From: Bifidobacterium breve
Lineage (GTDB): Bacteria > Actinomycetota > Thermoleophilia > Solirubrobacterales > Solirubrobacteraceae
Direction of reading: 5' to 3'
Assembly (NCBI GenBank): GCA_945889475.1
Contig: CAMDBT010000006.1
Span: forward strand, 1-64,000
Length of the DNA: 64,000 nucleotides
Position 1 is the first letter of the stretch. Each line of letters opens with the position of its first letter. The translations under genes were made by a program, and so were the position numbers. This document shows, one piece after another, positions 14,031-21,749 of this stretch. The notes below the pieces were generated by a model that had not been told where the DNA came from, searched no databases, and saw only the letters and a program-made list of their open reading frames with translations.

Positions 14031-14036
14031 ACCCTG

Positions 14037-14042
14037 AATCTA
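14037..14042 (-). promoter_or_regulatory. candidate leaderless -10 box of WS/DGAT gene
   Basis: Minus-strand TAGATT, 6 nt upstream of the ATG at 14030. Confidence 0.55.
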
Positions 14043-14106
14043 TACCGCTGGCAGCCCGTGCGGCTGCGATCGTCGGTACAGATTCGCGCTGCGAGCAAGC
14101 CAACCG

Positions 14107-15114
14107 ATGGAGCCCGAACCAACACCAGAGCAAGAGCCTAAGCCGCCGTCGCGGGGGATTCGCGTGCTCGTGATCGTGCTGCTAGTCCAGTTGCTACTAG
14201 CTGGCGTGCTGATCTACTTCGCGCTAGCCGGCTGGCCCTGGGTTCCAAACGCGCCTGCCAACACCGCAGCGCCGGCTGTGGCGAAGCGCTTCCTCGCCGG
14301 TCAGCCGGGGGACGGCGTGCCGACGCCGCGCGTCAACAACTTCGATCGCGCGGCCGCCTTTGCGTTATTGCGTCGCCAGGTCGAGCTCTACCGTTGGCGG
14401 CCGGCTGGCTCTGCTAGTTCTCGGCGGCTCGCGAAGGACTTAGCGAGGCGCCTGCCAGCCGGCAAGCTCGAGCCATTTACGGATGGCAAGCTGAAGCTGA
14501 ACAACGTCGTCGGCGTGATCCCAGGCCGCCTACCAGCGATCGTCGTCGGCGCTCACTATGACGTCGAAGCGAGGCCGAAGGGGTTTCTCGGCGCCAACGA
14601 CGGGGCGGCAGGGACAGCGGTGGTGGTTGAGCTTGCCCGCGCCCTCGCGGCGCGTCCGCTTGCGGACAGCCGTGAGCTTCGCTTTGTGCTCTTCGATGGC
14701 GAGGAGCAGCCCGCCGGTTCATCCGATTTCTACCGCGATGGAATGCGTGGTTCGCGAGCCTATGCGCGTCGCCACTCCAACCAGATCGCCAGCGTCGTGC
14801 TGCTCGATTACGTCGCCAACCGTGGTTTGAGGATTCCGCGAGAGCAATCCTCCGACGTCGGCCTCTGGGCGCAATTGCGGGCGGCTGCGCAAAGCTCCGG
14901 CACTGGGGCCAGCTTTCCCAGCGGCGTAGGACGAGCGGTCTACGACGACCACACGCCGTTTCTCGAGCGCGGAATCCCCGCGATTGATCTGATTGACTTC
15001 GGGTATCCGTGGCGCGACACGTTGGCCGACAATCTCACCAAAGTCGCGCCGCGGGCGCTCGACGTGACCGGCGAAACGCTCTACACGTTGCTCGATCGGC
15101 TGCGCCGCGGCTAG
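14107..15114 (+). CDS. membrane-anchored M28-type metallopeptidase-like protein
   Basis: 335 aa. A short Pro/Glu-rich cytoplasmic head and one transmembrane helix (residues about 18-42) precede an extracellular M28/glutaminyl-cyclase-like fold. Metal-binding motifs [18 protein letters not shown] and FDGEEQP are present. In related enzymes the last ligand is a histidine in a W-H-T motif before D-N/D-T; here the matching segment reads [10 protein letters not shown], with Asp in its place. The protein could be an aminopeptidase, a glutaminyl cyclotransferase or an enzyme with altered metal binding. The substrate is unknown. Confidence 0.85.
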   Translation: MEPEPTPEQEPKPPSRGIRVLVIVLLVQLLLAGVLIYFALAGWPWVPNAPANTAAPAVAKRFLAGQPGDGVPTPRVNNFDRAAAFALLRRQVELYRWRPAGSASSRRLAKDLARRLPAGKLEPFTDGKLKLNNVVGVIPGRLPAIVVGAHYDVEARPKGFLGANDGAAGTAVVVELARALAARPLADSRELRFVLFDGEEQPAGSSDFYRDGMRGSRAYARRHSNQIASVVLLDYVANRGLRIPREQSSDVGLWAQLRAAAQSSGTGASFPSGVGRAVYDDHTPFLERGIPAIDLIDFGYPWRDTLADNLTKVAPRALDVTGETLYTLLDRLRRG

Positions 15115-15121
15115 CTCTTCG

Positions 15122-15127
15122 TACACT
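15122..15127 (+). promoter_or_regulatory. candidate leaderless -10 box of ispH
   Basis: TACACT is followed by 9 nt and the GTG start at 15137. Confidence 0.5.
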
Positions 15128-15136
15128 GGCGCGTTA

Positions 15137-16072
15137 GTGAACGCTCCCGAGAAGATTCTGCTTGCCGCTCCGCGCGGCTACTGCGCCGGTGTTGATCGCG
15201 CCGTTCAGTCGGTCGAGCGCGCACTCGAGGCTCACGGTGCGCCGGTCTACGTGCGCAAAGAGATCGTCCACAACAAGCATGTCGTCGAGCAGCTACGCGA
15301 CGCTGGCGCGATCTTCGTCAATGAGCTGGACGACTCGATTCCTGAAGGCGCGGTTACCGTTTTCTCTGCGCACGGCGTCGCCCCGTGGGTTCACGCCGAG
15401 GCAGCCGAACGTAAGTTGCGGACGATCGATGCCACCTGCCCGCTGGTCACCAAGGTTCATCGCGAGGCGGTCAAATTCGCTGATGACGGCTACACGATCA
15501 TTCTGATCGGCCACGATGGCCACGAAGAGGTCGAAGGAACGATGGGCGAGGCGCCCGACTCAATCGTCCTCGTTGAGACCGTCGCCGACGTTGACGCGCT
15601 CGAGGTCGAAGACCCGGAGAGGCTCGCTTTCATTTCGCAGACCACGCTCTCGGTCGATGAGACGAGCATCATCATCGACCGGCTGCGCGAGCGCTTCCCG
15701 TCAATTATCAGCCCTCGCACCGATGACATCTGTTACGCCACGACCAACCGCCAAGCGGCCGTCAAGCAGTTGGCACCGCTCTGCGAGCTGGTCTTGGTGA
15801 TCGGTTCAATGAACTCATCGAACTCCAACCGGCTCGTTGAGGTGGCTCGCGAACACGGCGCCGATTCGTACTTGATCGACAACGAAACACAGGTCCAAGA
15901 GGAGTGGCTCGATGGCGTGAGGACGCTCGGGATCACCTCCGGAGCGAGCGCTCCTGAGGAGTTGGTTCAGCGCCTCGTTGAGCTTTTCCGCGAAGCGGGC
16001 ACGACCGACGTTGAAGAGTTCACGGTCGTCGAGGAAGACGTCCGTTTCATGCTTCCGAAGGCGATCCGCTAG
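15137..16072 (+). CDS. ispH: 4-hydroxy-3-methylbut-2-enyl diphosphate reductase
   Basis: Last enzyme of the MEP isoprenoid pathway; it reduces HMBPP to IPP and DMAPP with a 4Fe-4S cluster. 311 aa, GTG start. The three cluster cysteines lie in [22 protein letters not shown] and [11 protein letters not shown], and the catalytic Glu region GHEEVEGT is intact. It is a single gene converging on the CoA-transferase gene. Confidence 0.97.
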   Translation: MNAPEKILLAAPRGYCAGVDRAVQSVERALEAHGAPVYVRKEIVHNKHVVEQLRDAGAIFVNELDDSIPEGAVTVFSAHGVAPWVHAEAAERKLRTIDATCPLVTKVHREAVKFADDGYTIILIGHDGHEEVEGTMGEAPDSIVLVETVADVDALEVEDPERLAFISQTTLSVDETSIIIDRLRERFPSIISPRTDDICYATTNRQAAVKQLAPLCELVLVIGSMNSSNSNRLVEVAREHGADSYLIDNETQVQEEWLDGVRTLGITSGASAPEELVQRLVELFREAGTTDVEEFTVVEEDVRFMLPKAIR

Positions 16073-16092
16073 GCGACAGCAGCAAGCGACAG

Positions 16093-17229
16093 TTAGCCTT
16101 CGCCAAGCCACGCTCGCAGCTCGTCGTTGTGTTCACCGAGCTGCGGTGGCCGAAGTACCGGGTTGGCAGGGGTGCGACTGAGATGGAGCGGCGAGCGCGT
16201 TGACCGAACGCCGTCGAGCTCGACGATCGGCTCGAGACCGAGCTCCTCGGCGAACGTGTAGGCCTGCGCAATGTCGTTGACCGGGCCGGCAGGCACGCCG
16301 GCGGCGATCAGCCGCCGCGACCACCCCTGAGCGCTGTCCTGCGCGAGGAGCTCGGTCAGCAGGCGGGTCAGCTCTTCGACCTGCTCGACGCGGGCAGCGT
16401 TGGTCAGGAAGCGCTCGTCCTGCGCCAGTTCGGGCCGTCCGAGCTCTTCACAGCAGCGAGCGAAGATTGCGTCGTTGCCGACAGCCAAGGCCAGATCACC
16501 ATCGGCCGTCGGGAAGGTCTGGTAGGGCGCAATTGCGGAGTGAGCATTGCCGGTTCGCGTCGGCAGCTCCCCGGCGTTGAGGTACGCCGAGCCGAGGTGG
16601 AGCAGCATCACGAAGGCGCTTTCGATCAAATTCACTTCAACCTTCTGGCCTTCGCCGCTGCGCTCGCGCTCCTGCAGGGCTGCGAGCGTGCCGATCGCCG
16701 CGTAAAGCCCGGTCGTCATGTCGGCGATTGCCGTGCCCGGGCGCATCGCATCGCCGTCCGGCTCTCCGGTTACCGACATATACCCGGACATCGCCTCGAC
16801 GAGCAGGTCGTAGCCGGGTAGCTCGCGCGCCGCCTGGCCATGGCCGAAGGCGCTGATCGAGGTGTAGATCGCGCGCCGGTTGATCTGGTGAACCTGCTCC
16901 CAACCGAGCTCGTGGCGTTCCATCGTTCCGGGGCGGAAAGATTCGATCACGACGTCGGCGCGGCGACAGAGCTCGGTCGCAAGCTTGTTGTCCTGCTCGT
17001 CGCGTAGATCGAGCGTGAGCGATCGTTTGCCGCGGTTGAGGCCGAGGTAGTAGGTCGATCCTTGCTCGGTGAATGGCGGCCCCCACTGGCGCGTATCGTC
17101 ACCACTGCCGGGTCTTTCAACCTTGATCACTTCGGCACCGAGATCGGCGAGCGTCTGCGCGCATAACGGTCCAGCCAGAACGCGGCTGAAATCGGCGACG
17201 AGAATGCCCTCTAGTGCGCGACCGCTCAT
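16093..17229 (-). CDS. CaiB/BaiF family (class III) CoA-transferase
   Basis: 378 aa. The N-terminus LEGILVADFSRVLAGPLCAQ and LGAEVIKVERPGSGDDTR are hallmark segments, and the catalytic aspartate lies in AIADMTTGLYAA. It transfers CoA between organic acids. Which acids cannot be told from sequence, and no catabolic partner genes are adjacent. It is divergent from the metallophosphoesterase gene with only 25 bp between start codons. Confidence 0.94.
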   Translation of the reverse strand: MSGRALEGILVADFSRVLAGPLCAQTLADLGAEVIKVERPGSGDDTRQWGPPFTEQGSTYYLGLNRGKRSLTLDLRDEQDNKLATELCRRADVVIESFRPGTMERHELGWEQVHQINRRAIYTSISAFGHGQAARELPGYDLLVEAMSGYMSVTGEPDGDAMRPGTAIADMTTGLYAAIGTLAALQERERSGEGQKVEVNLIESAFVMLLHLGSAYLNAGELPTRTGNAHSAIAPYQTFPTADGDLALAVGNDAIFARCCEELGRPELAQDERFLTNAARVEQVEELTRLLTELLAQDSAQGWSRRLIAAGVPAGPVNDIAQAYTFAEELGLEPIVELDGVRSTRSPLHLSRTPANPVLRPPQLGEHNDELRAWLGEG

Positions 17230-17237
17230 CGCCGGTC

Positions 17238-17243
17238 AGGATA
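17238..17243 (-). promoter_or_regulatory. candidate leaderless -10 box of CoA-transferase gene
   Basis: Minus-strand TATCCT, 8 nt upstream of the ATG at 17229. It shares two base pairs with the plus-strand -10 box of the divergent gene. Confidence 0.55.
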
Positions 17244-17247
17244 CCCT
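17242..17247 (+). promoter_or_regulatory. candidate leaderless -10 box of metallophosphoesterase gene
   Basis: TACCCT, 7 nt upstream of the GTG at 17255. It overlaps the divergent minus-strand box, so the two promoters can hardly be occupied at once. Confidence 0.55.
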
Positions 17248-17254
17248 GCGCGGC

Positions 17255-18361
17255 GTGCAAACGCTCGTAATCTCCGACACCCACATCGGCTCGCGGCGCC
17301 CGGTCGACATCCTCCGTCGCCCCGAGCCGCTCGGCGCGCTCTGCGAAGCGTTGGCCGACATCGACAGGCTCGTCCTGCTCGGTGACGTGGTCGAGTTACG
17401 CCACGGCCGGCTCTATCACGCGCTCGGCGCGGCGCGGCCGATCATCGAAGCGATCGGCGCCGCGTTGCCTAAAGGCTCTGAGGTTGTGATCGTCGCCGGA
17501 AACCACGATTCGGCGCTCGTCGCGCCGTGGCTCTCGCGTCGCGCTGCACTCGAGGAGCCGCCGCCGCTAGGGCTTGAGACATTGACTACCGCCGACGCAT
17601 CGCCGGCCACCGAGGCAATCGCAGGCTGGCTTGGAAAGCGGGTCGACTGTTCGGTCGCTTACCCCGGGCTTTGGCTACGCGACGATCTCTGGGCGACGCA
17701 CGGCCACTACCTCGACCGGCTGATCACAATTCCAACCTTCGAGCGGATCGCGGCTGGGGCGATGGCGCGGATCGTCGGCAAGCTGCCAGACGCGCCGGGA
17801 AGCGCAATGGCGGAGGATTTTGAAGCCGCGCTGTCGCCCGTCTACGCTTGGCTTGAGCAGGTCGCCAATGGGCGCGCCGGCGGTGGCCGCTGGGCCACCA
17901 GCGCGGCAACGGCGAAGGTCTGGGCGCAGCTCTCGGGCGACGGCCGCGCGCCGCTGCGCGGCAAGGCGATGGCCGCGCTGCTGCCAGTTGGGATTGCCGC
18001 CATCAACCTTGCCGGCCTTGGGCCGGTCAGCTCAAAACTTTCGAGCGACGATCTACGGAGCGCCGGTCTCGACGCGATGGCGGGGGTCGTAGCGCTGCTT
18101 GGTGTCGAAGCGCAGTACGTGATCTTCGGCCACACCCACTGCGCCGGGCCTCTCCCGTGGATGGATCCAGCACAGTGGCGGCTGCCGAATGGAGGCCAGA
18201 TGATCAACAGCGGCTGCTGGACCGACGAGCCGCGGATCAACAGCACCGACCGGCGCAGCCCCTACCGACCTGGCCGGGGCGTGCTGGTGACCGACTCAGG
18301 GCCACCGCAGCAGCTGCTGATCGCCGACGAACTCGGCCAGCGACCGGCGAGCGGCTTCTAG
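17255..18361 (+). CDS. calcineurin-like metallophosphoesterase
   Basis: 368 aa from GTG 17255 (VQTLVISDTHIGS). The dimetal motifs occur in order: SDTHIGS, LLGDVVEL, AGNHDSA, ATHGHYLD and FGHTHCA. The track start at 17069 runs back into the divergent CoA-transferase gene and is rejected. The protein is larger than a minimal phosphodiesterase because of an insert between GHYLD and FGHTH. The substrate is unknown. The 3' end overlaps the convergent gene by 4 bp. Confidence 0.88.
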   Translation: MQTLVISDTHIGSRRPVDILRRPEPLGALCEALADIDRLVLLGDVVELRHGRLYHALGAARPIIEAIGAALPKGSEVVIVAGNHDSALVAPWLSRRAALEEPPPLGLETLTTADASPATEAIAGWLGKRVDCSVAYPGLWLRDDLWATHGHYLDRLITIPTFERIAAGAMARIVGKLPDAPGSAMAEDFEAALSPVYAWLEQVANGRAGGGRWATSAATAKVWAQLSGDGRAPLRGKAMAALLPVGIAAINLAGLGPVSSKLSSDDLRSAGLDAMAGVVALLGVEAQYVIFGHTHCAGPLPWMDPAQWRLPNGGQMINSGCWTDEPRINSTDRRSPYRPGRGVLVTDSGPPQQLLIADELGQRPASGF

Positions 18362-19110
18362 GCCGATCGCGCCGCGAGCCCGGCGCTAAAGCAGGTCGCG
18401 TGGACCGTCAGCGTTGGCTCGGCGCTCAGCTCAAGTACCCCGTCGCGGTGGCGGTTGTGGTCGATCAGTAGGTGCGCTCCGGCTGCGTCGATCTCACGCC
18501 GTTCACCGTTCACGGTCAAGTATCCGCGGCCCTCGGTGACGACCCAGACTTGGCCGGCGCCGTAGCTACCGCAGTAGGCACCGGGCTGATCGGCGGTCGG
18601 GACTACGAGTTCAGCGTCCATTCCGTCGCTTGGATCGAGCAGCTCGCCCAGCGGCTCGTTGATTCCAAGCAGCTCCTGAATTACCGCTTCGGTCTCCTGG
18701 TAGCCGCCTTCGCCGTAGTGAACGTCGGTCAGCATCAGGTCGGGGCCGAAGAGGTAGCGCGCAGGCCAGCCAGGGTTCTCGAAGGCGCGCCAGTATTCGA
18801 ACTGAGGGTCGAGCAAGACGGCCTGTTCAATCTTCAGCCGTTCAACGGCGGCTTCGACCAGCTCGCGCGCGTGGGAAGGCGGGAAGCCTGGGGCGTGGAC
18901 GGAGACGATTCTTAGCCCGGCCGGCTCGTAGCGCCTCTGCCATTGCCGCGTATAGCGCATCGCACGCAGCGAGCTGGGGCGGCAGAAGTCCCAGAACTCG
19001 ATCAGAACCGGCCGCGGCGCCTGCTGCTCGATCTTCAGCGTCGCAACGTTGATCCAGTCTCCATCCTTGGGGAACGACGGAGCGACGATGGTGTCGGTCT
19101 GCGGGCGCAT
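18358..19110 (-). CDS. DipZ-like thioredoxin-fold protein lacking the CxxC pair
   Basis: 250 aa from ATG 19110; 19134 is an alternative. Residues about 15-140 are a redoxin fold (PVLIEFWDFCRPSSLRAM, LRIVSVHAPGFP) and the segment HYGEGGYQETEAVIQELL is typical of the thioredoxin-like region of DipZ/NHL proteins. In relatives the active site reads W-T-Y-x-C-x-x-C-L-R; here both cysteines of that pair are replaced and only one neighbouring Cys remains. It has no signal peptide. A non-redox or single-cysteine role is likely. Confidence 0.72.
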   Translation of the reverse strand: MRPQTDTIVAPSFPKDGDWINVATLKIEQQAPRPVLIEFWDFCRPSSLRAMRYTRQWQRRYEPAGLRIVSVHAPGFPPSHARELVEAAVERLKIEQAVLLDPQFEYWRAFENPGWPARYLFGPDLMLTDVHYGEGGYQETEAVIQELLGINEPLGELLDPSDGMDAELVVPTADQPGAYCGSYGAGQVWVVTEGRGYLTVNGERREIDAAGAHLLIDHNRHRDGVLELSAEPTLTVHATCFSAGLAARSA

Positions 19111-19168
19111 GAGCTCGCTCGCTGACGCTAGCATCGCCGAACAGAGTGCGTCGGCGAAACCAAAGTCA

Positions 19169-19714
19169 ATGCTGATCGGTAACCCACCCGTCGAGCTACC
19201 AGAGCCGCCGCTGACGAGTGGTTCGCTGGCGCTGCGCGAGTGGGCAGAGGGCGACGTTCGGACCCTCGTCGAGGGCTGCGGCGATCCGCTAACGGCGCGC
19301 TACACCTCGGTCCCGATTCCCTACACGCCGGAGGACGCGCGCCGCTTCATCAGCTTCGGCCGCTCACCGACGGCCTTGCCTCTGGCGGTCGTCAGCGGAG
19401 ATGATCTAGCGCAGGTGCTTGGAGGAGTCGGCCTGCACGCCGTTTCGTTGACCCGCCGGCGCGCTGAGATCGGTTACTGGACGGCGCCGTGGGCGCGCGG
19501 CGGGGGAGTAGCGCAGGAGGCTCTCGAGCTGCTCTCAACCTGGGCGCTCGGACCGCTCGGCCTGCAGCGGCTCGATCTCTACGCCGAACCGGAGAACGAC
19601 GGTTCACAGCGCGTCGCGGAGCGGGCCGGATACAAGCGCGGGGCGCTCGTCCGCTCTGGAATAGCGCTGCGCGGGCGCCGTTACGACGTGATCCGTTTCA
19701 CACTGCTGCGCTAG
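19169..19714 (+). CDS. GNAT family N-acetyltransferase (RimJ/RimL type)
   Basis: 181 aa from ATG 19169. It carries LALREWAEGDVRTLVEGC at the N-terminus, EIGYWTAPWARGGGVAQEAL (acetyl-CoA loop) and LQRLDLYAEPENDGSQRVAE with the late GYKRGALVR segment. These are the features of the ribosomal-protein/peptide N-acetyltransferase group. The track start at 19049 would overlap the divergent gene. The target is unknown. Confidence 0.88.
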   Translation: MLIGNPPVELPEPPLTSGSLALREWAEGDVRTLVEGCGDPLTARYTSVPIPYTPEDARRFISFGRSPTALPLAVVSGDDLAQVLGGVGLHAVSLTRRRAEIGYWTAPWARGGGVAQEALELLSTWALGPLGLQRLDLYAEPENDGSQRVAERAGYKRGALVRSGIALRGRRYDVIRFTLLR

Positions 19715-19747
19715 CGCCGCGCGAGCTGGCAATCGAACCGGCGCAAC

Positions 19748-19776
19748 TTATTGCCGAGAACTGGTATCTATAGATA
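19748..19776 (+). promoter_or_regulatory. candidate promoter of first secreted paralog
   Basis: TTATTG and TAGATA are separated by 17 bp. The -10 overlaps a 12-bp palindrome, TATCTATAGATA (19765-19776). A start near 19783 would give a short leader carrying the strong AGGAGGAGAG site before ATG 19805. Confidence 0.35.
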
Positions 19777-19804
19777 GACCAACCAGCAGAAAGCAGGAGG
19801 AGAG

Positions 19805-20638
19805 ATGAAAAAGTCACTACTGATCGCCGCAGTTACCGCGCTTGCGGTAACCGTGCCAGCCGCCTCGGCCTTTGCCACGCCGGCTGAGTTCCAGCGCTTC
19901 GACGCGTCTGTGGTCGGCAAGGCCGGCACCGATAAGAAGCCGAAGGCTGTGCGACTGAACATTCACCCGTTCCATGAGTACGGGGTCAAAGGTGGGCCAA
20001 CGAATACCGGCGGTCAGAACACTGGCGCCACGATGGAGGTTCCATTCTCAACCGTCTTCGCCAACGTCTTCACCGACAAGGCGATCAGTTACAACCTTGG
20101 ATCCTTCCCTTCCTGCAAGTTGCAGACGGCGCTTGATAATCCGGACGCATGTCCGGCAGGATCGCGCGTTGACGTCCCTTCGACCGCTAGCGGCCTGGTG
20201 CGAACCAAGGGTGCGCTGCCGGGGATCTACACGCTCGCCGTCGTGCTTGACATCAAGACCTTCATCTTGAGCAAGGATTCGCTTGCGCTGCGCATCGTGA
20301 CCCCGCTGACGACGGCGGTGATCATCGGCAAGATCGGCAAGGCGACCGGATCGGCAAAGACGAAGTACGGCCATCGGATCCGTTTCACAATCCCGGACGG
20401 GCTGATCGCGCCGACCGACGGCCTGGTCTCCCAGCTGGTTGATTTCAACTCCGGCATCAAGGCCGCCACGTCGAAGGGTAAGCCGCTGGTCGGTCTTGGC
20501 AAGTGCCCGAAGAGCAAGAAGCTCAACTTCGGCTACAACGGCGAGTACACGATCAACACGACCAAGAACCCAGATCAGAAGAGCTGGAAGATCGGTCAGA
20601 TTGGACCGCGGATCGACAAGTCGGTTCGTTGCAAGTAG
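19805..20638 (+). CDS. secreted protein of unknown function, paralog 1
   Basis: 277 aa with a clear Sec signal peptide (MKKSLLIAAVTALAVTVP, cleavage near ASAFA). The mature part has conserved blocks IHPFHEYG, GATMEVPFSTVF, VPSTASGLVRTKGALPGIYT, LVSQLVDFNSGIK and FGYNGEYTINTTK, plus four cysteines that are kept in the neighbour and could form two disulfides. I do not recognise a named family. A very strong AGGAGGAGAG ribosome site suggests high expression. The gene ends at its own GC-rich terminator hairpin. Confidence 0.88.
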   Translation: MKKSLLIAAVTALAVTVPAASAFATPAEFQRFDASVVGKAGTDKKPKAVRLNIHPFHEYGVKGGPTNTGGQNTGATMEVPFSTVFANVFTDKAISYNLGSFPSCKLQTALDNPDACPAGSRVDVPSTASGLVRTKGALPGIYTLAVVLDIKTFILSKDSLALRIVTPLTTAVIIGKIGKATGSAKTKYGHRIRFTIPDGLIAPTDGLVSQLVDFNSGIKAATSKGKPLVGLGKCPKSKKLNFGYNGEYTINTTKNPDQKSWKIGQIGPRIDKSVRCK

Positions 20639-20681
20639 TCAGCTAGCGCCCTGAGGGCGCACGCGCACACTTGCTGCTGTT

Positions 20682-20709
20682 ACGGGGCGGGCCTGATGGC
20701 CCGCCCCGT
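20682..20709 (+). terminator. hairpin terminator after paralog 1
   Basis: A perfect 12-bp stem ACGGGGCGGGCC with a TGAT loop sits 44 bp after the stop. The T-run is poor (GTCTCGTTG), so this is a strong hairpin of the L-shaped or actinobacterial kind. Confidence 0.7.
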
Positions 20710-20729
20710 CTCGTTGCGGGCCGCACCCT

Positions 20730-20747
20730 CGCCGGCTGTAACCGGCG
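20730..20747. repeat. 6-bp stem inverted repeat
   Basis: CGCCGG and CCGGCG flank CTGTAA in the gap between the two secreted paralogs. It is small and has no clear role. Confidence 0.35.
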
Positions 20748-20811
20748 CGTCGGAGGGTCATAACGTGGTATTGATTCGGTCAGGTTTTCGATCAAACGGA
20801 GTAGGAGAGAG

Positions 20812-21672
20812 ATGAAGAAGCTAATTGTGCTCACTGTGGTTACGGCGCTGGCGGTAGTTCTGCCCGCCGGCTCGGCCTTGGCATCGCCGCAGCAGTTCCA
20901 GCGCTTCGCGGCCGGAGTAGTTGGCAAGGCTGGCACCAACAAGAAGCCAAGGGCTATTGCGCTCCATATTCACCCCTTCCACGAGTACGGGATCAAGGGC
21001 GGCCCAACCAATATCGGCAATCAGAACAGCGGCGCCACGATGGAGGTTCCATTCTCAACTGTCTTCTCCAACGTCTACCTCGACAAGGCGCTGGTTTTCA
21101 ACACCAACAGCTTCCCGGGCTGCGACCTGCAGACGATCCTTGATGATCCTGCGAGCTGCAACCCGGATTCACGGGTCGACATCCCTTCGACCGCCAGCGG
21201 CTTGGTGCGAACCAAGGGCGCCCTTCCGGGGATCTACACCCTGTTCACCACGCTTGACGTTAAGACGTTCGTGATGAACGCCCGCAGCAAGGGCGGAGCG
21301 AGGGTCAAGGACACGCTCGCGCTACGCGTCGTGACCCCGCTTACGACGGCAGTGATCGAAGGCAAGCTGATCAACGCGACCGGCTCGGCCAAGAAGTTCT
21401 ATGGCAAGGTGATGCGTTTCACGATTCCCGAAGGGCTGATCATGCCGACGCCGGGGCTCGTGTCGCAGCTGGTCGATTTCAACTCCGGGATCAAGTCCGC
21501 CTACCACAAGGGCAAGCCGGGGATCGGCCTGAAGGCCTGCCCGAAGAGCAAGAGGCTCCACTTCGGCTACAACGGCGAGTACACGATCAACACGACCAAG
21601 AAGGCAGATCAGAAGAGCTGGAAGATCGATCAGATTGGAAAGCGGATCGACAAGACGGTTCCCTGCAAGTAG
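20812..21672 (+). CDS. secreted protein of unknown function, paralog 2
   Basis: 286 aa. It is alignable with paralog 1 along its whole length, including the signal peptide, the four cysteines and all conserved blocks. The extra length is mainly a nine-residue insert after VKTFVMN (ARSKGGARV region). Ribosome site AGGAGAGAG. The duplication appears to include the downstream hairpin, so the unit is gene plus terminator. The function is unknown; an abundant secreted or cell-surface protein fits. Confidence 0.88.
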   Translation: MKKLIVLTVVTALAVVLPAGSALASPQQFQRFAAGVVGKAGTNKKPRAIALHIHPFHEYGIKGGPTNIGNQNSGATMEVPFSTVFSNVYLDKALVFNTNSFPGCDLQTILDDPASCNPDSRVDIPSTASGLVRTKGALPGIYTLFTTLDVKTFVMNARSKGGARVKDTLALRVVTPLTTAVIEGKLINATGSAKKFYGKVMRFTIPEGLIMPTPGLVSQLVDFNSGIKSAYHKGKPGIGLKACPKSKRLHFGYNGEYTINTTKKADQKSWKIDQIGKRIDKTVPCK

Positions 21673-21708
21673 CTTCGGGGTCCCGCGCCTAGGCGCGGCA
21701 TTCGGCTG

Positions 21709-21736
21709 ACGGGGCGGGCCTTGGCGCTCGCCCCGT
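21709..21736 (+). terminator. hairpin terminator after paralog 2
   Basis: ACGGGGCG pairs with CGCCCCGT, extended by a G-T and two further pairs. The left arm is the same ACGGGGCGGGCC as after paralog 1. The end of the hairpin abuts the -10 box of the next gene. Confidence 0.6.
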
Positions 21737-21741
21737 ATCGT
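21736..21741 (+). promoter_or_regulatory. candidate leaderless -10 box of membrane protein gene
   Basis: TATCGT, 8 nt upstream of ATG 21750, touching the preceding terminator. Confidence 0.45.
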
Positions 21742-21749
21742 TGGGGGCG

